From: Alphaproteobacteria bacterium MarineAlpha11_Bin1 | GTDB taxonomy: Bacteria > Pseudomonadota > Alphaproteobacteria > MPNO01 > UBA830 | Length of the DNA: 64,000 nucleotides | Reading direction: 5' to 3' | Assembly: GCA_002937455.1 (NCBI GenBank) | Contig: PTJZ01000014.1 | Span: 9,838 to 73,837 of the forward strand | Part shown: piece after piece, positions 1 through 10,149 of the stretch | Layout of the letters: each line of letters opens with the position of its first letter | How positions within the stretch are numbered: position 1 is the first letter of the stretch | The notes under the pieces: model-generated | The model's database searches: none | What the model was told of the DNA's origin: nothing | What the model saw: only the letters and a program-made list of their open reading frames with translations | Translations under genes and position numbers: made by a program

Positions 1-3000
1 GGCAGGGTCTGTAGCAGACGATGCACCAATAACCCGCGCTGGAAGGAAAACCCCCGGTCGTCGCCCAACGGAGAGAGGGTCGCAGGCTCCGGAAGTGAGG
101 GGCGCGACGGCACGAGCGGACGAGACGGCAACGGTTCCTCGGGTGCAGGCGCGTCGATCCAGCCGGGCAATCCCGGAATTTCAACCGCAGCGGTATCTTC
201 CTCCACTTTGCGATCAGGCCTGGTGGTCTGGGGCATTTCCAGCCGCAACCCGTCACCGTGCCATGCAATATCGAGGTCACCGTCCGGCCCTCCGGGATGG
301 GAATTGAATTCAAATGACTGTGCAACTGGCTCCAGACCCCGCGAAATGACATTCCACCAAGCGGTTTCCGGGGCCGCGCGCCGGGCGCCGTATCCGGCAA
401 CATACAACCGGTCTTCCGCGCGCGTCATCGCGACGTAGAGCTGACGCCGATATTCTTGGTCCTGCCGGGTGCGTTGTTCGGCCGCCAGGCGCTGCGCCGT
501 ACGTTCCCGCACCCGTGATCGCGGCGGCCAGAGCAATACCTCCGTGTCCTGGTCAAGACAGCCGTCTTCATGAGTCCACATCAGCCCGCCGTCCGGCTGC
601 GGTACTTGCATGGTATCGGCAAGGATCACAACCGGCGCCTGCAGACCCTTAGCGCCGTGAACGGTCATGATCCGCACCTCGTCGCGCAGCCCTTGATCGA
701 GGTCGCGCTTGATCTGGGCGTCGCCTTCTTCCAGCCAACGCAGGAAGCCCTGCAGCGAAGGTGTGTGCGTTTGTTCGAAGGCGAGTGCTAGCGCGAGAAA
801 CTCGTCAATGGGATCGTTAGCTTCCCCGCGCAGCCGGGCCAACAGATGCGCACGGCCCGTCATCGGACCCAGTATGTGAGCGAAAAATTCATATGGCGGC
901 GAAAGATCAGCCCGGGCGAGCACGTCGCCAAGAGTACGGTATGCCGCCGCGCAGGCGGGATCGGTTTGCGCCATGCGACGCAATGAGGCCCAGACTGTAC
1001 CGTCGCGGCGGTGACAGATCTCGAAAAGCTGCGCCTCATCGAAGCCTATCAATGGCCCTTTCAGGACAGCAGCAAGGTTGAGATCGTCATGCGGCATTAA
1101 GGCGAACGCGCCAAGCGCCGCCAGATCCTGCACCGCCAGTTGATCGGTCAACACCATACGGTCCAGACCTGCGACATCGACACCCCGGCTTTTAAGTTGA
1201 CCTATCAAATTATCCACAAAGTCGGTACGTCGCCGTACCAGTACCATAATATCTCCGGGCCGCAGTGGGCGACCAGCACTAGGCAGGATTTCGCCTTCCT
1301 CTATCCAGCGAGATATCCGCCATGCAATGGAGTGTGCCAACCTGAACGGAGGTGTCATAGAACTCTCAGAGAGATCAGCTATTTCCCAAGCAGACTGTTC
1401 TTTACGTGCCTCCGGCACCACGGGCGGCCATAGTTCCACCAGCCCGGCCTGACCGCGCCGGTGCGCCGTGTGTCCTATAGCGGTCGCCGACACCCCCTCG
1501 CGCGCGGCATCGTCCGCAAACACTGCGTCGACAGCCTGAAGAACGGCAGAGGTCGACCGGAACGAAACATCAAGCGGTACCCGGTGCCAGTTCTGCCCTG
1601 CGTTGGTTACGCGTTGTTCGAAATAGTCGCTCATCGCCGCGAACTGGTCCGGCGCGGCACCCTGGAAACTAAAGATCGACTGCTTCTCATCACCAACCAC
1701 AAACAGGGTGCGTTCGACCTCGCGCGCGCCGGTACCGGCGTGGAACTCGTCGACAATGGCGCGCACCACCGCCCACTGATCGGCGTTACTGTCTTGGGCT
1801 TCGTCGATCAGCACATGGTCAAGTCCGCCATCAAGCTTGAACAGCACCCATGGCGCCGCCCGCTCCACCAGTACCCGCGCCCGTAGGATCAGATCATCAT
1901 AATCTAGCATCGCATTACGATGCTTGTGGTTCTCGTAACGGTCGATCAGCGCCGTCGCAATCGCTAGGATTGCCTCCGTCGCCTCCGCCGTCTGGATCGC
2001 CTTACGCTTTTTCTGAACCGCGAACACTCGGTTGGCCTCGCGCTGCATGACGTCGACGATATCGGGCATGACTTCGACGGCACCCCTGCCGGCGAGCTTC
2101 GTCCGGATCATTCCGCCGGCGGTGAGATAAACCGCCGCATAGGCGTCAAAACCCGCGACACGCCGTTCGGTTTCGTCGGCCAGCCAAGGCATCATACAAC
2201 CAGCCTTTTCCTTGTCCTGTTTGCCCCCGGCCGCCAGAACCCCCGCGGCCGAGCGTAATCCCAATTGGTCGATGGCGGCATCGGTGGCCGCGGATGTTAG
2301 CAGAGCATCAACCGTTTCCTCGGCTGCAACATTTAGTACTGCTCGGGTTGCCCGAATCGCGCCATCAATGCCTTTATTGGCGAGAACCAGACGATGCAGT
2401 CGCCCGCGGCTGGATGCGATCGTAGCCATCAGATCAGCGAATTCGTCCTCGTGCACCCAGCCGGTGACGATGCCGAGAGCGTTGGCCAGCGCATAGTTGG
2501 CACCGCTTCGCGCAGTATTTAGTATTTCGTCGCGCGCCACCAGCAAAGCCTCCTCCGCGGTGCGTTCGTCCATCACCTTGAAATAGGGCGCGAGCCCGGC
2601 TTCTACCGGGAACCGTCCTAGCAGGGACTCGCAAAACGCATGGATAGTCTGGATCTTCAGACCACCTGGTGTGTCGAGTACTTCGGCAAATAGACGTCGA
2701 GCGATCGCGTGTGTCGCAGGCGTCGACGTTTCACCGGACAAATCAAGAATGGCGGCATCTAGTTCAGACTCCGGCATAACAGCCCAGTTTCCCAGCAGAC
2801 GGCGAATGCGGTTTTGCATCTCCGCCGCAGCGGCGCGGGTAAAAGTCAAACACAGGATCTTGCCGGCGGGGCTGCCGTTCAAAAGCAGACGCAAGACCCG
2901 ATCGGCCAACACTTTGGTCTTCCCCGACCCGGCCGAGGCAGACACCCAGACCGATGCGTTGGGCGTCGAAGCGATCGCTTGGGCTCTGGTATTTACGAAT

Positions 3001-3044
3001 CCGCCGGGTTTACCACCAATTTTTTGGACCGCCTCATCAGTCAC
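1..3044 (-). CDS. addA: AddA helicase-nuclease subunit (C-terminus cut by window edge)
   Basis: ATP-dependent helicase subunit of the AddAB double-strand-break repair complex (UvrD/Rep superfamily 1A). It starts at a GTG inside the addB stop region and stays open to base 1, about 1014 codons. Visible motifs: Walker A AGSGKT at residues 38-43, motif II DEAQDSN, motif III VVGDEKQSIFSFQGA, motif V TVHGAKGLQAP and motif VI YVAMTRAEDRL. The last residues in the window (RGLLVHRLLQ) are the conserved stretch leading to the C-terminal PD-(D/E)XK nuclease, which lies outside. The GTG overlaps the addB stop by 8 bases, implying translational coupling. Family and motifs are clear; only the exact start is inferred. 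Confidence 0.95.
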   Translation of the reverse strand, partial: MTDEAVQKIGGKPGGFVNTRAQAIASTPNASVWVSASAGSGKTKVLADRVLRLLLNGSPAGKILCLTFTRAAAAEMQNRIRRLLGNWAVMPESELDAAILDLSGETSTPATHAIARRLFAEVLDTPGGLKIQTIHAFCESLLGRFPVEAGLAPYFKVMDERTAEEALLVARDEILNTARSGANYALANALGIVTGWVHEDEFADLMATIASSRGRLHRLVLANKGIDGAIRATRAVLNVAAEETVDALLTSAATDAAIDQLGLRSAAGVLAAGGKQDKEKAGCMMPWLADETERRVAGFDAYAAVYLTAGGMIRTKLAGRGAVEVMPDIVDVMQREANRVFAVQKKRKAIQTAEATEAILAIATALIDRYENHKHRNAMLDYDDLILRARVLVERAAPWVLFKLDGGLDHVLIDEAQDSNADQWAVVRAIVDEFHAGTGAREVERTLFVVGDEKQSIFSFQGAAPDQFAAMSDYFEQRVTNAGQNWHRVPLDVSFRSTSAVLQAVDAVFADDAAREGVSATAIGHTAHRRGQAGLVELWPPVVPEARKEQSAWEIADLSESSMTPPFRLAHSIAWRISRWIEEGEILPSAGRPLRPGDIMVLVRRRTDFVDNLIGQLKSRGVDVAGLDRMVLTDQLAVQDLAALGAFALMPHDDLNLAAVLKGPLIGFDEAQLFEICHRRDGTVWASLRRMAQTDPACAAAYRTLGDVLARADLSPPYEFFAHILGPMTGRAHLLARLRGEANDPIDEFLALALAFEQTHTPSLQGFLRWLEEGDAQIKRDLDQGLRDEVRIMTVHGAKGLQAPVVILADTMQVPQPDGGLMWTHEDGCLDQDTEVLLWPPRSRVRERTAQRLAAEQRTRQDQEYRRQLYVAMTRAEDRLYVAGYGARRAAPETAWWNVISRGLEPVAQSFEFNSHPGGPDGDLDIAWHGDGLRLEMPQTTRPDRKVEEDTAAVEIPGLPGWIDAPAPEEPLPSRPLVPSRPSLPEPATLSPLGDDRGFSFQRGLLVHRLLQTL

Positions 3045-6000
3045 GAGCCGACGACCATTCCTGCAACCGTTCCAGATGTTCGAAATCCGAATGCCGAGGT
3101 GCTATATCTGGATCCGGACGCGCGGCGTACGGCGTTTCTGGGTCGCCATAATAATCCAGCAAGGAAATCAGCCCCGCTAGGGCTTGCTCCGCAAGAGTCG
3201 AGGGATCGTCGCCCACATCGCGGATCTCGCCGGCCGGATCACCACCGGACAGCTTCCAGTAAGTCAGCGCGGTCACATTGCCAGGAGCAATATCACCGAA
3301 CGCGCCGTGAACAATCATCGCCGCTTCCAGCGGCAGCTGAGGCGATAGGCCGGCGTTCACGTCCTTCTTAGCGGGGACGGCGCCGGTCTTGTAATCGACG
3401 ATTTCGTAGCTGCCATCTGCCAACTCGTCGATGCGATCTGCGCGGGCGCGCAGCTGGAACGGCCGGCCGCCCCGGTCGATATTCAGAATACCGTGGACCT
3501 CGGTGAAGCGCTTTGTGGTTTCGGGCGCGCGTTCAGTTTCGAGGGCCACGACCCATACGGCGATGCGCTCGAATCGTGGCCACCAGAATGCGCGAATACC
3601 TGGGCGATCCATCCATGGTGCGAACTCTTCCTCTCCAATTTCCAGCAACCGGCCGAGCGCGTCGTCGCCCTCCGCGTAACTCGAATCGCGAACGAAGCGG
3701 TCGATCGCGTTGTGGATAATCGACCCTCTGTCGGCAGCACTAGGATCAGAATCCACCGGATTAAGCGGCGACAGTTCTAGGATACGCCGGGCATAAACTG
3801 CGTAGGGGTCGCGTATGAGAGTTTCGACCTCCGTGACCGACAGCCGGTCGGGCCGCGAATCTAGGGGCGGTACAGGAGCGGGCGCTTGAAGGGGTATCCC
3901 TTCCCTGCGGGTGTCGATTTCATTCTGCCATGAAAGCCATTTTTCTTCGTCCCGGGCCCAGTCCCGCAAAACGGTAAGGCCACGTTCATTAGCAGACAGA
4001 AACGTCTCGATACGTGTTAGCCAGCGGGCGGGGACCGTGGGTGAGCCGTCGACCCGGGTGGATCGTGTCACCACGGCATTTGGGGCCGATATAGCCTGAA
4101 CGAAATCGTGCGCCGTGAGCCCGATACGCCGCTCTGGCGGAGCGAGACCGAACGCTTGGCGCATCGGACGGCTCATCCACGGATCGGTGGCGGGTTCGGG
4201 TGGCCACACACCTTCGTTCAGACCGCCGAGGATAACCACATCTGCCTGTTGCATGCGGGCCTCGAGCAGACCCCAGATATTGAGCCGGGGGTGCTGCCCG
4301 TATTGCGGACGCACCACCACACCCGCCATCATCACATCCAGCAGGGCCGGCCAGTCACCCCCCGGTATCGGCGGCAGGACTTCCATCGAGGCACGAAGAT
4401 CGTTGAAAAGGGCGGCGACGCCTTCCCCCGTCGGGCCAGCCCATAGCCGCTCGGTGCCGGTCTGGTCGTGCGACGACGCCAAGATCTCCGCAAAGGCGAC
4501 ATGGGCTTCCAACAGTTCTATCGCGTACACGCTGCGGCGATTCATGAGCTTCGTTAGCGGACTTGCCATTTCCGCGAGGCCCTCCACCCAAAGGGTCAGT
4601 GAAGTTTCCGGTTCAATATGGGCAAGCTGTTCATGCAGCCCACGGAACCCCGGCGCCGGGCGCGGGCCTCGCATAATCGCGATTTCTATCTCCCTCACCC
4701 GGTCGCGGAACTTTGCCGGGTCCATCCCGCCGGCCGCCAACGGATGCTTTAAGGTTGCCAGCAGCGGCACCGGTGCGGCATCCGCTCCCACAGCGTGAGC
4801 GGTAAGGCGAAGAAATACTCCGGGCACGGTGTCGGCAATCGGCGTACCGCCGGAATCGTCGATATCGATTCCCCACCGCCGTAGTTCGGCTGCTACCCGG
4901 CGCGCCAGACGGCGGTCAGGTGTGATCAGGGCAGCAGTACGCGCGTCGACTTCCAGAACTTCCCGCATAATCAAGGCGATCGCCAGAGCTTCTTGCTGCG
5001 GCCCGGGGGCGGTGACGACCCGGACACTCGAAAATGCCATACCCAGATCGCTAGGCGGGTCCTCCGCCGCCGTTGTCACTGGCGGCCGCAAGGCCAAATT
5101 CAACACATCAACACGGCCAGTGTCGTCGGAATCGCCACGTGTCCACGGCAAAACGTCGATAATATCGACGTTCATTCGCCGTAGCAGGTTGACCATCCCG
5201 AATTGCGCGTGGCCCGGACCCAGCGCATCGCGGCTGCTCTCGTCGAGCGATTGGTCAAGACCGGGCAGCACGACGGCGCCGTTCGGGAGGGACGCAACGC
5301 AGCACATCAGATCAGCGGTCGCGGGGATGCTACCGGTCGACCCCGCCGCGATAACGGGCCCGGCGGGCGGATTAGATTGCCACAGCGCGATCTGTGTCTC
5401 GATTAGACGGTTGCGGCGGTCCGCCGGGTCGATGCACCCCTGTTCGGCCAGAATAGACGGCCAATTCTCGGTTACGATTTTCAGGAATTCCAGGGTCTCC
5501 TGCCAATGGCCAGCATAGCGTTCGGGAACGATCCGACCAAGTTTAGAAAAATCCAATCGTTCGGTCTGGGCCTCATCGAGCAGTCGGGCTAGCTCCCTCG
5601 CCAGCAATGCTGCATGGGCAGCGGACATATTTTCGTTGCCGACCATAATCAGACGCGATAGTAGCAGCTGCCGTCGCAGCGCCGGTATCGCGGGCGGCAA
5701 GTTTGTGTCTGGGGAGAACAAGGGCTCTTCGAAGGTAAGAAAGCTGAACTCGTCCTCGTCGATATCACCGATGGGTGTCATTTTCGGCAGCAGGACCGGT
5801 GCGCCGCCGGTCCCACGCAAAAATGCCTCGCTAAGGGCCCGGCAGGACCGCCGGGTGGGAAGCAAAACATGGACATCGGACAGCGTCTTAAGATCGGCTC
5901 CGTAGCGGTCTAGGATACCACTTACCAGCGCATCGAGAAACGCCGTACCCGGGGCAATCGTATAAATTCTTCTGACGGTCGCCCGCACCGGGTGCTGCAT
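3037..6000 (-). CDS. addB: AddB double-strand break repair nuclease subunit
   Basis: Second subunit of the AddAB helicase-nuclease, 987 aa, the usual size for alphaproteobacterial AddB. The N-terminal half resembles an inactivated helicase fold (ALITPDRRLARRVAAEL near the middle). The C-terminal nuclease shows GSIIHNAIDRF followed by VDYKTG at about residues 868-873, the PD-(D/E)XK catalytic core. ATG start at 6000, directly abutting murU (stop at 6000-6002), and overlap with addA downstream place it in the tsaE-amgK-murU-addB-addA operon. The complex resects broken ends for RecA loading. Confident by motif, length and order. Confidence 0.95.
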   Translation of the reverse strand: MQHPVRATVRRIYTIAPGTAFLDALVSGILDRYGADLKTLSDVHVLLPTRRSCRALSEAFLRGTGGAPVLLPKMTPIGDIDEDEFSFLTFEEPLFSPDTNLPPAIPALRRQLLLSRLIMVGNENMSAAHAALLARELARLLDEAQTERLDFSKLGRIVPERYAGHWQETLEFLKIVTENWPSILAEQGCIDPADRRNRLIETQIALWQSNPPAGPVIAAGSTGSIPATADLMCCVASLPNGAVVLPGLDQSLDESSRDALGPGHAQFGMVNLLRRMNVDIIDVLPWTRGDSDDTGRVDVLNLALRPPVTTAAEDPPSDLGMAFSSVRVVTAPGPQQEALAIALIMREVLEVDARTAALITPDRRLARRVAAELRRWGIDIDDSGGTPIADTVPGVFLRLTAHAVGADAAPVPLLATLKHPLAAGGMDPAKFRDRVREIEIAIMRGPRPAPGFRGLHEQLAHIEPETSLTLWVEGLAEMASPLTKLMNRRSVYAIELLEAHVAFAEILASSHDQTGTERLWAGPTGEGVAALFNDLRASMEVLPPIPGGDWPALLDVMMAGVVVRPQYGQHPRLNIWGLLEARMQQADVVILGGLNEGVWPPEPATDPWMSRPMRQAFGLAPPERRIGLTAHDFVQAISAPNAVVTRSTRVDGSPTVPARWLTRIETFLSANERGLTVLRDWARDEEKWLSWQNEIDTRREGIPLQAPAPVPPLDSRPDRLSVTEVETLIRDPYAVYARRILELSPLNPVDSDPSAADRGSIIHNAIDRFVRDSSYAEGDDALGRLLEIGEEEFAPWMDRPGIRAFWWPRFERIAVWVVALETERAPETTKRFTEVHGILNIDRGGRPFQLRARADRIDELADGSYEIVDYKTGAVPAKKDVNAGLSPQLPLEAAMIVHGAFGDIAPGNVTALTYWKLSGGDPAGEIRDVGDDPSTLAEQALAGLISLLDYYGDPETPYAARPDPDIAPRHSDFEHLERLQEWSSARD

Positions 6001-6755
6001 TAGAACAGTAGTCGCACGCGGGCGCCTTCCTTCTCAAGAATTTCGGCATCGGCAACGTTGATCGCATCCGGCGTGCCAACGTGATACCAGTCACCGTCAT
6101 GGGCCATACCGTAGAGGCGTTCCGATTCCAACGCACGTTCGTACAGCAAGTTCATGGAAAACGGTCCGGACGTCGCATCCCTAAACAGGCGCGGATGAAG
6201 TATCTGTAAGCCGGTGAAGACATAGGGTGCTATCTGCCGTTCCGGCCGCCGGGTTAGTTTGCCCATCGGGTCCATCATGAAATCACCGTCACCGTCATAT
6301 CCCGTCGCCCGCACGGTCGCCGTCAACATTAACAGGGCATCCATCCGGTCGTCATCCCAAGCGCGAGCCAGCCGGTCGAGCGCCGGGATGGAAGAATCGC
6401 GCCAGACGATGTCAGCGTTGGCAGCATAAAATGCGTCGTCTCCCAAAAGGGGGAGTGCTTTGAATATCCCGCCACCGGTTTCCATGAGCACGTCCTCGCG
6501 CGAGATATTTATCTTCGGGCCCGCACGGTTCGCCAAATGGTCCTCGATCTTTTCCGGCAGCCAGTGCGTGTTGACCACGACCTGCGCGACCCCTGCACCC
6601 TGCAACTTATCGATCGCCTGATCGAGCATAGTCCTGCCGCCGACTTCCAGTAGAGGTTTGGGCAGGGTTTGGGTCAGCGGCCGCATACGAAGGCCCAGTC
6701 CTGCAGCGAGGACCATCGCATGGGTCGGCACCCGGTATGACATCGTATAGGTCAT
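6000..6755 (-). CDS. murU: MurU-like nucleotidyltransferase (MurNAc-1-phosphate uridylyltransferase)
   Basis: Sugar-nucleotide transferase of 251 aa. The N-terminus carries the nucleotidyltransferase signature LAAGLGLRMRPLT (about residues 16-28) followed by PKPLLEVGGRTMLD, and a metal-binding NADIVW further on. Family members next to AmgK convert MurNAc-1-phosphate to UDP-MurNAc in peptidoglycan recycling, a route that bypasses the fosfomycin-sensitive MurA step. The start at 6755 is supported by a four-base ATGA overlap with the amgK stop. The substrate is inferred from the adjacent kinase; a related GDP- or glucose-type transferase is the alternative. Confidence 0.85.
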   Translation of the reverse strand: MTYTMSYRVPTHAMVLAAGLGLRMRPLTQTLPKPLLEVGGRTMLDQAIDKLQGAGVAQVVVNTHWLPEKIEDHLANRAGPKINISREDVLMETGGGIFKALPLLGDDAFYAANADIVWRDSSIPALDRLARAWDDDRMDALLMLTATVRATGYDGDGDFMMDPMGKLTRRPERQIAPYVFTGLQILHPRLFRDATSGPFSMNLLYERALESERLYGMAHDGDWYHVGTPDAINVADAEILEKEGARVRLLF

Positions 6756-7768
6756 GCCGCCCGCCTCTCGGGCGGAACGATTCGTCGATCGACAGGCACA
6801 TACTCGTCGAGCCAGCGTTTCAGCTCACCCAGCGACTGATGCGTCACCGCCCGTTCAAGCAGACGCCACAGACGTGGCACGTGCCTCAGATATACGTCCT
6901 TGCCGTCGCGGTCGCGCAATCGCGTGAAAACACCGAGCACCTTGCAATGCCTCTGCGCGCCGAGGATAGCGCAGGAACGATCGAACGCAGCTGCATCGAT
7001 TTCCGGAAAAGCGGCTAAGTATCGTACTCGCATTGCACTGGCGAGTTTGTCCGCCACATCACGGCGAGCATCTTCAATAAGCGAGACAAAATCATAGGAG
7101 ACAGGGCCTTTCACCGCATCTTGGAAATCGAGCAATCCACAAGCTCCGATTCCTTCACGGGCACTGACTCGGATTAGATTGTCTACATGAAAATCTCGGA
7201 GCACAAGCGTATCAGGTAATATCTTGGCTTTTGGCAGCAATCTACTCCAGATATCGTAATAAGAAGCGATCGCCTTTTCTTCAAGTTCCTGCCTCAACAC
7301 TGCCGGGAGGTACCAATCCACCATCAACCCAGCCTCAGCCTTCATAAGAGCGTCATTATAAGTCTTAACGGTAGAGGGTAAGCGATCGGCAACCGGACGG
7401 CTATGCATATCTATCAAAACATCCACCGCCAGCTCGTAAAGGGGCTCTGGGTCAGTACCCGCATCGAGAAGGCGAGAATAGGTATCATCTCCCAGGTCTT
7501 CGAGAAGCAGAAAGCCTTGCCCAACATCCTCGGCGAGGATAGCAGGCACGCTATAGCCGAGGTTGCGCAGCGTCCGCGAAATCAGCATGAATGGGCGAAC
7601 ATCCTCGAACTTCGGTGGTGCATCCATCAAAACCGCATGCTCTTCCGCCCTACTCACGCGTTCGTAGCGCCGGAAGGAAGCATCTTGGGCAAGAATAACC
7701 CTATCAGCCCCGGGCCAGCCGGCGGAGGCTAGAAACAAATCAATCATCTCGGAACGGCCAACCATCAT
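6752..7768 (-). CDS. amgK: AmgK-like N-acetylmuramate/N-acetylglucosamine anomeric kinase
   Basis: Aminoglycoside-phosphotransferase-fold kinase. The frame is open further upstream, but the ATG at 7768 forms an ATGA overlap with the tsaE stop and gives 338 aa, the normal length. The APH catalytic loop reads LRDFHVDN (H194, D196, N197 from this start) and the metal-binding segment is LLDFQD (about 212-217). Upstream of murU, such kinases phosphorylate MurNAc or GlcNAc at C1 in cell-wall recycling; antibiotic modification is not implied by this context. Confident for fold and operon role, moderate for substrate. Confidence 0.87.
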   Translation of the reverse strand: MMVGRSEMIDLFLASAGWPGADRVILAQDASFRRYERVSRAEEHAVLMDAPPKFEDVRPFMLISRTLRNLGYSVPAILAEDVGQGFLLLEDLGDDTYSRLLDAGTDPEPLYELAVDVLIDMHSRPVADRLPSTVKTYNDALMKAEAGLMVDWYLPAVLRQELEEKAIASYYDIWSRLLPKAKILPDTLVLRDFHVDNLIRVSAREGIGACGLLDFQDAVKGPVSYDFVSLIEDARRDVADKLASAMRVRYLAAFPEIDAAAFDRSCAILGAQRHCKVLGVFTRLRDRDGKDVYLRHVPRLWRLLERAVTHQSLGELKRWLDEYVPVDRRIVPPERRAA

Positions 7769-8229
7769 TTGGATTCCGATATCTCCGCGATGCGGGCCTC
7801 TTCTGACAATCCGGAAGTAAGGTGGACCACAATGGCACCAGCAGGAAGATATGCTTCTATTCGATCTGCCCATTCAATAAGCGCCACGCCCTCCGCAAAA
7901 GCCTCCTCTAGTCCAATTTCCCACACCTCCTCTGGCTCGGAAAGCCGGTAGAGATCGAAATGATAGATCGAGAAATCCGGTAAATCGTATTGCTGTAACA
8001 GCGTGAAGGTGGGGCTAGGCACCGCACCTACCTCAATCCCAGCGGCTTTACTCCGCGCCTGGATCAGCGCACGTGCAAAAACCGTTTTTCCCATACCTAG
8101 GTCGCCGGTTAACGCTATTACAGTCCCGCGGCGCAGAGCAGACGCAAATTCAGCAGCTAGCGCTTCAGTTGCCCGCTGGTCTGGCAGGGTAACACTACGC
8201 ATTCTTGTATATTTTCCGACACCAACCAT
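7765..8229 (-). CDS. tsaE: TsaE, tRNA t6A-modification ATPase
   Basis: Small P-loop ATPase of the TsaBDE complex that makes N6-threonylcarbamoyladenosine at position 37 of ANN-decoding tRNAs. Walker A GDLGMGKT lies at residues 42-49, PSPTFTLLQQY and the IYHFDLYRL motif follow, and EWADR near the C-terminus is typical. Length 154 aa matches the family. A second ATG ten codons in (8202) aligns better with usual TsaE N-termini and may be the true start. First gene of the tsaE-amgK-murU-addB-addA run; all internal junctions are overlapping or abutting. Confidence 0.93.
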   Translation of the reverse strand: MVGVGKYTRMRSVTLPDQRATEALAAEFASALRRGTVIALTGDLGMGKTVFARALIQARSKAAGIEVGAVPSPTFTLLQQYDLPDFSIYHFDLYRLSEPEEVWEIGLEEAFAEGVALIEWADRIEAYLPAGAIVVHLTSGLSEEARIAEISESK

Positions 8230-8508
8230 TTTGTTGGTTTATCCCCAGCGCCGATTCCACGCAACGGTTGGAAAGTGGCCGAATGATATATCAATAAGGC
8301 CCATCCGCGGCCAAGCGAGGCTCTCACCTCAACCCCAATAGGCCAAAAAAGACAGACGATATCCCGGACAGAGTAATTTGTTCAGCGCTCAGAGGCTTCT
8401 GTTCCGAAGATCTGCTTTAATGGAGTGTTAATCATGAACCCACTACACGCTAGAGGGCCAAGATTATCAACGACATCACCCAGTTGGGAGTAATTGATTA
8501 GCGGTCGG

Positions 8509-9804
8509 TTAGTATCGGTAATGATCTGGCTTATAAGGACCCTCCACATCGAGTCCTAGATATTCTGATTGCTCCTTGGTCATCTGGGTAAGATTTACAC
8601 CTAGTTTTTCCAAATGCAGTGCCGCCACCTTTTCGTCCAAGTGCTTAGGCAGCACATATACCTCTTTCTCGTACTTGGCGCTGTTATCCCAGAGTTCCAG
8701 CTGAGCAATCACTTGGTTCGTAAAAGACGCACTCATCACGAAACTCGGGTGCCCGGTCGCACAACCAAGATTCACGAGCCGGCCTTCCGCTAGAATGATC
8801 AGTTTCTTGCCGTCAGGGAATTCGACCTCGTCTACCTGAGGTTTCACATTATCCCACTTATAGTTTCTGAGTGCCTCGATCTGAATTTCGCTATCAAAAT
8901 GGCCTATGTTGCACACAATTGTGCGATCTTTCATCTCACGCATGTGGTCAAGCGTGATCACATCGATATTTCCGGTCGTAGTCACAAAAATGTCGCCGAT
9001 AGACGCGGCTTCTTCCATTGTAACCACTTCGTAACCTTCCATCGACGCCTGAAGGGCACATATCGGATCAATTTCCGTCACAAGAACTCGAGCACCCTGA
9101 TTCCTGAGCGATGCCGCCGAACCCTTACCAACGTCTCCGTACCCGGCCACAACCCCGATTTTTCCTGCGACCATAACGTCGGTGGCACGTTTGATGCCAT
9201 CAACCAAGCTCTCGCGGCAACCATAAAGGTTGTCAAATTTGGATTTTGTAACCGAGTCATTGACGTTGATCGCTGGAACCAAAAGTTCACCCTTCTTCAC
9301 CATCTCATAGAGACGATGAACTCCAGTCGTGGTCTCCTCTGATAGGCCTTTTACATCTTGTAACATTTCAGGGTATTTCTGATGCATCATCAGAGTAAGA
9401 TCGCCTCCATCATCGAGGATCAGATTTGGCGTCCACCCGTTAGGTCCGGTGATGGTCTGCTCAATACACCACCAAAATTCTTCATCGGTTTCCCCCTTCC
9501 AAGCAAAAACTGGTACACCGGCGGCTGCCACAGCCGCCGCAGCTTGGTCTTGCGTAGAAAAAATATTACACGATGACCAACGGACTGTCGCACCAAGCGC
9601 TATCAAAGTCTCGATCAATACCGCGGTCTGAATTGTCATATGCAGACAGCCGACGATCCGAGCTCCTTGAAGAGGCTTTTTATCACCATATTCTTCTCGA
9701 AGTGCCATTAGGCCGGGCATTTCGGTTTCGGCGATCGCGATCTCTTTGCGACCCCATTCGGCGAGCGACAAGTCAGCAACTTTGTAATCGTTTTCGGTGC
9801 TCAT
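8509..9804 (-). CDS. ahcY: Adenosylhomocysteinase (SAH hydrolase)
   Basis: Hydrolyses S-adenosylhomocysteine to adenosine and homocysteine using bound NAD, relieving inhibition of methyltransferases. At 431 aa it is a short bacterial form. Visible are [13 protein letters not shown] (77-89), [11 protein letters not shown] (182-192, active-site region), the NAD loop GYGDVGKGS (221-229) and the C-terminal signature ending [11 protein letters not shown] start at 9804. A promoter-like pair and a nested inverted repeat lie in the 100 bases upstream. It sits next to rapZ, as in many alphaproteobacteria, but the intervening phosphotransferase genes are missing. Confidence 0.98.
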   Translation of the reverse strand: MSTENDYKVADLSLAEWGRKEIAIAETEMPGLMALREEYGDKKPLQGARIVGCLHMTIQTAVLIETLIALGATVRWSSCNIFSTQDQAAAAVAAAGVPVFAWKGETDEEFWWCIEQTITGPNGWTPNLILDDGGDLTLMMHQKYPEMLQDVKGLSEETTTGVHRLYEMVKKGELLVPAINVNDSVTKSKFDNLYGCRESLVDGIKRATDVMVAGKIGVVAGYGDVGKGSAASLRNQGARVLVTEIDPICALQASMEGYEVVTMEEAASIGDIFVTTTGNIDVITLDHMREMKDRTIVCNIGHFDSEIQIEALRNYKWDNVKPQVDEVEFPDGKKLIILAEGRLVNLGCATGHPSFVMSASFTNQVIAQLELWDNSAKYEKEVYVLPKHLDEKVAALHLEKLGVNLTQMTKEQSEYLGLDVEGPYKPDHYRY

Positions 9805-9844
9805 CTACAGGCTCCAATGTTTATTATTCGAGAATCAAGGCGTT

Positions 9845-9895
9845 TAAATCCAATGTTATTTCCACCATCGGGCGATGTGCGAAACTTTGGATTTA
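9845..9895 (-). promoter_or_regulatory. Nested inverted repeat in the ahcY leader
   Basis: On the ahcY sense strand TAAATCCAA (9895-9887) is matched exactly by TTGGATTTA (9853-9845). Inside the loop, CATCG-CC-CGATG (9877-9866) can form a second hairpin. The outer arm falls at the predicted transcription start, so this could be a 5'-end RNA structure or a DNA operator. It does not match the SAH or SAM-II riboswitch cores I know. Function is inferred, not shown. Confidence 0.4.
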
Positions 9896-9899
9896 GATG

Positions 9900-9929
9900 C
9901 GTATAGCAGGGTAAAAGTCAAAAAATCAA
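9900..9929 (-). promoter_or_regulatory. Putative sigma-70 promoter of ahcY
   Basis: On the minus strand TTGATT (9929-9924) and TATACG (9905-9900) are separated by 18 bases, about 95 bases before the ahcY ATG. The predicted start falls near 9893. Seen by pattern only. Confidence 0.45.
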
Positions 9930-10149
9930 CAATGGATAATTACACAATTTAGAATCTGCCATGCCAAGACCCACAGACCAGAAGATACCGAGAAGTAGGA
10001 AATCTAGGGCGATAAGAGAAAACACAAAATTTCCTCTAAAACTCATTGTGCCGCATCGCATCTACCCGCTTGGTGTAGGTACCGAAATGCCCAAGCCGCT
10101 CGAGGCACCGCCTACTCTAGGATCTAATTTCTATCTCCACCGAAGCCAC

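Noticed and set aside
1272..1886. Plus-strand frames opposite addA, including one of 141 codons
   Set aside because: The minus-strand frame carries unbroken helicase motifs; these are antisense shadows in GC-rich DNA.
6752..7768. Antibiotic resistance by aminoglycoside phosphotransferase
   Set aside because: The fold is shared, but the murU neighbour and overlapping operon point to cell-wall sugar recycling.
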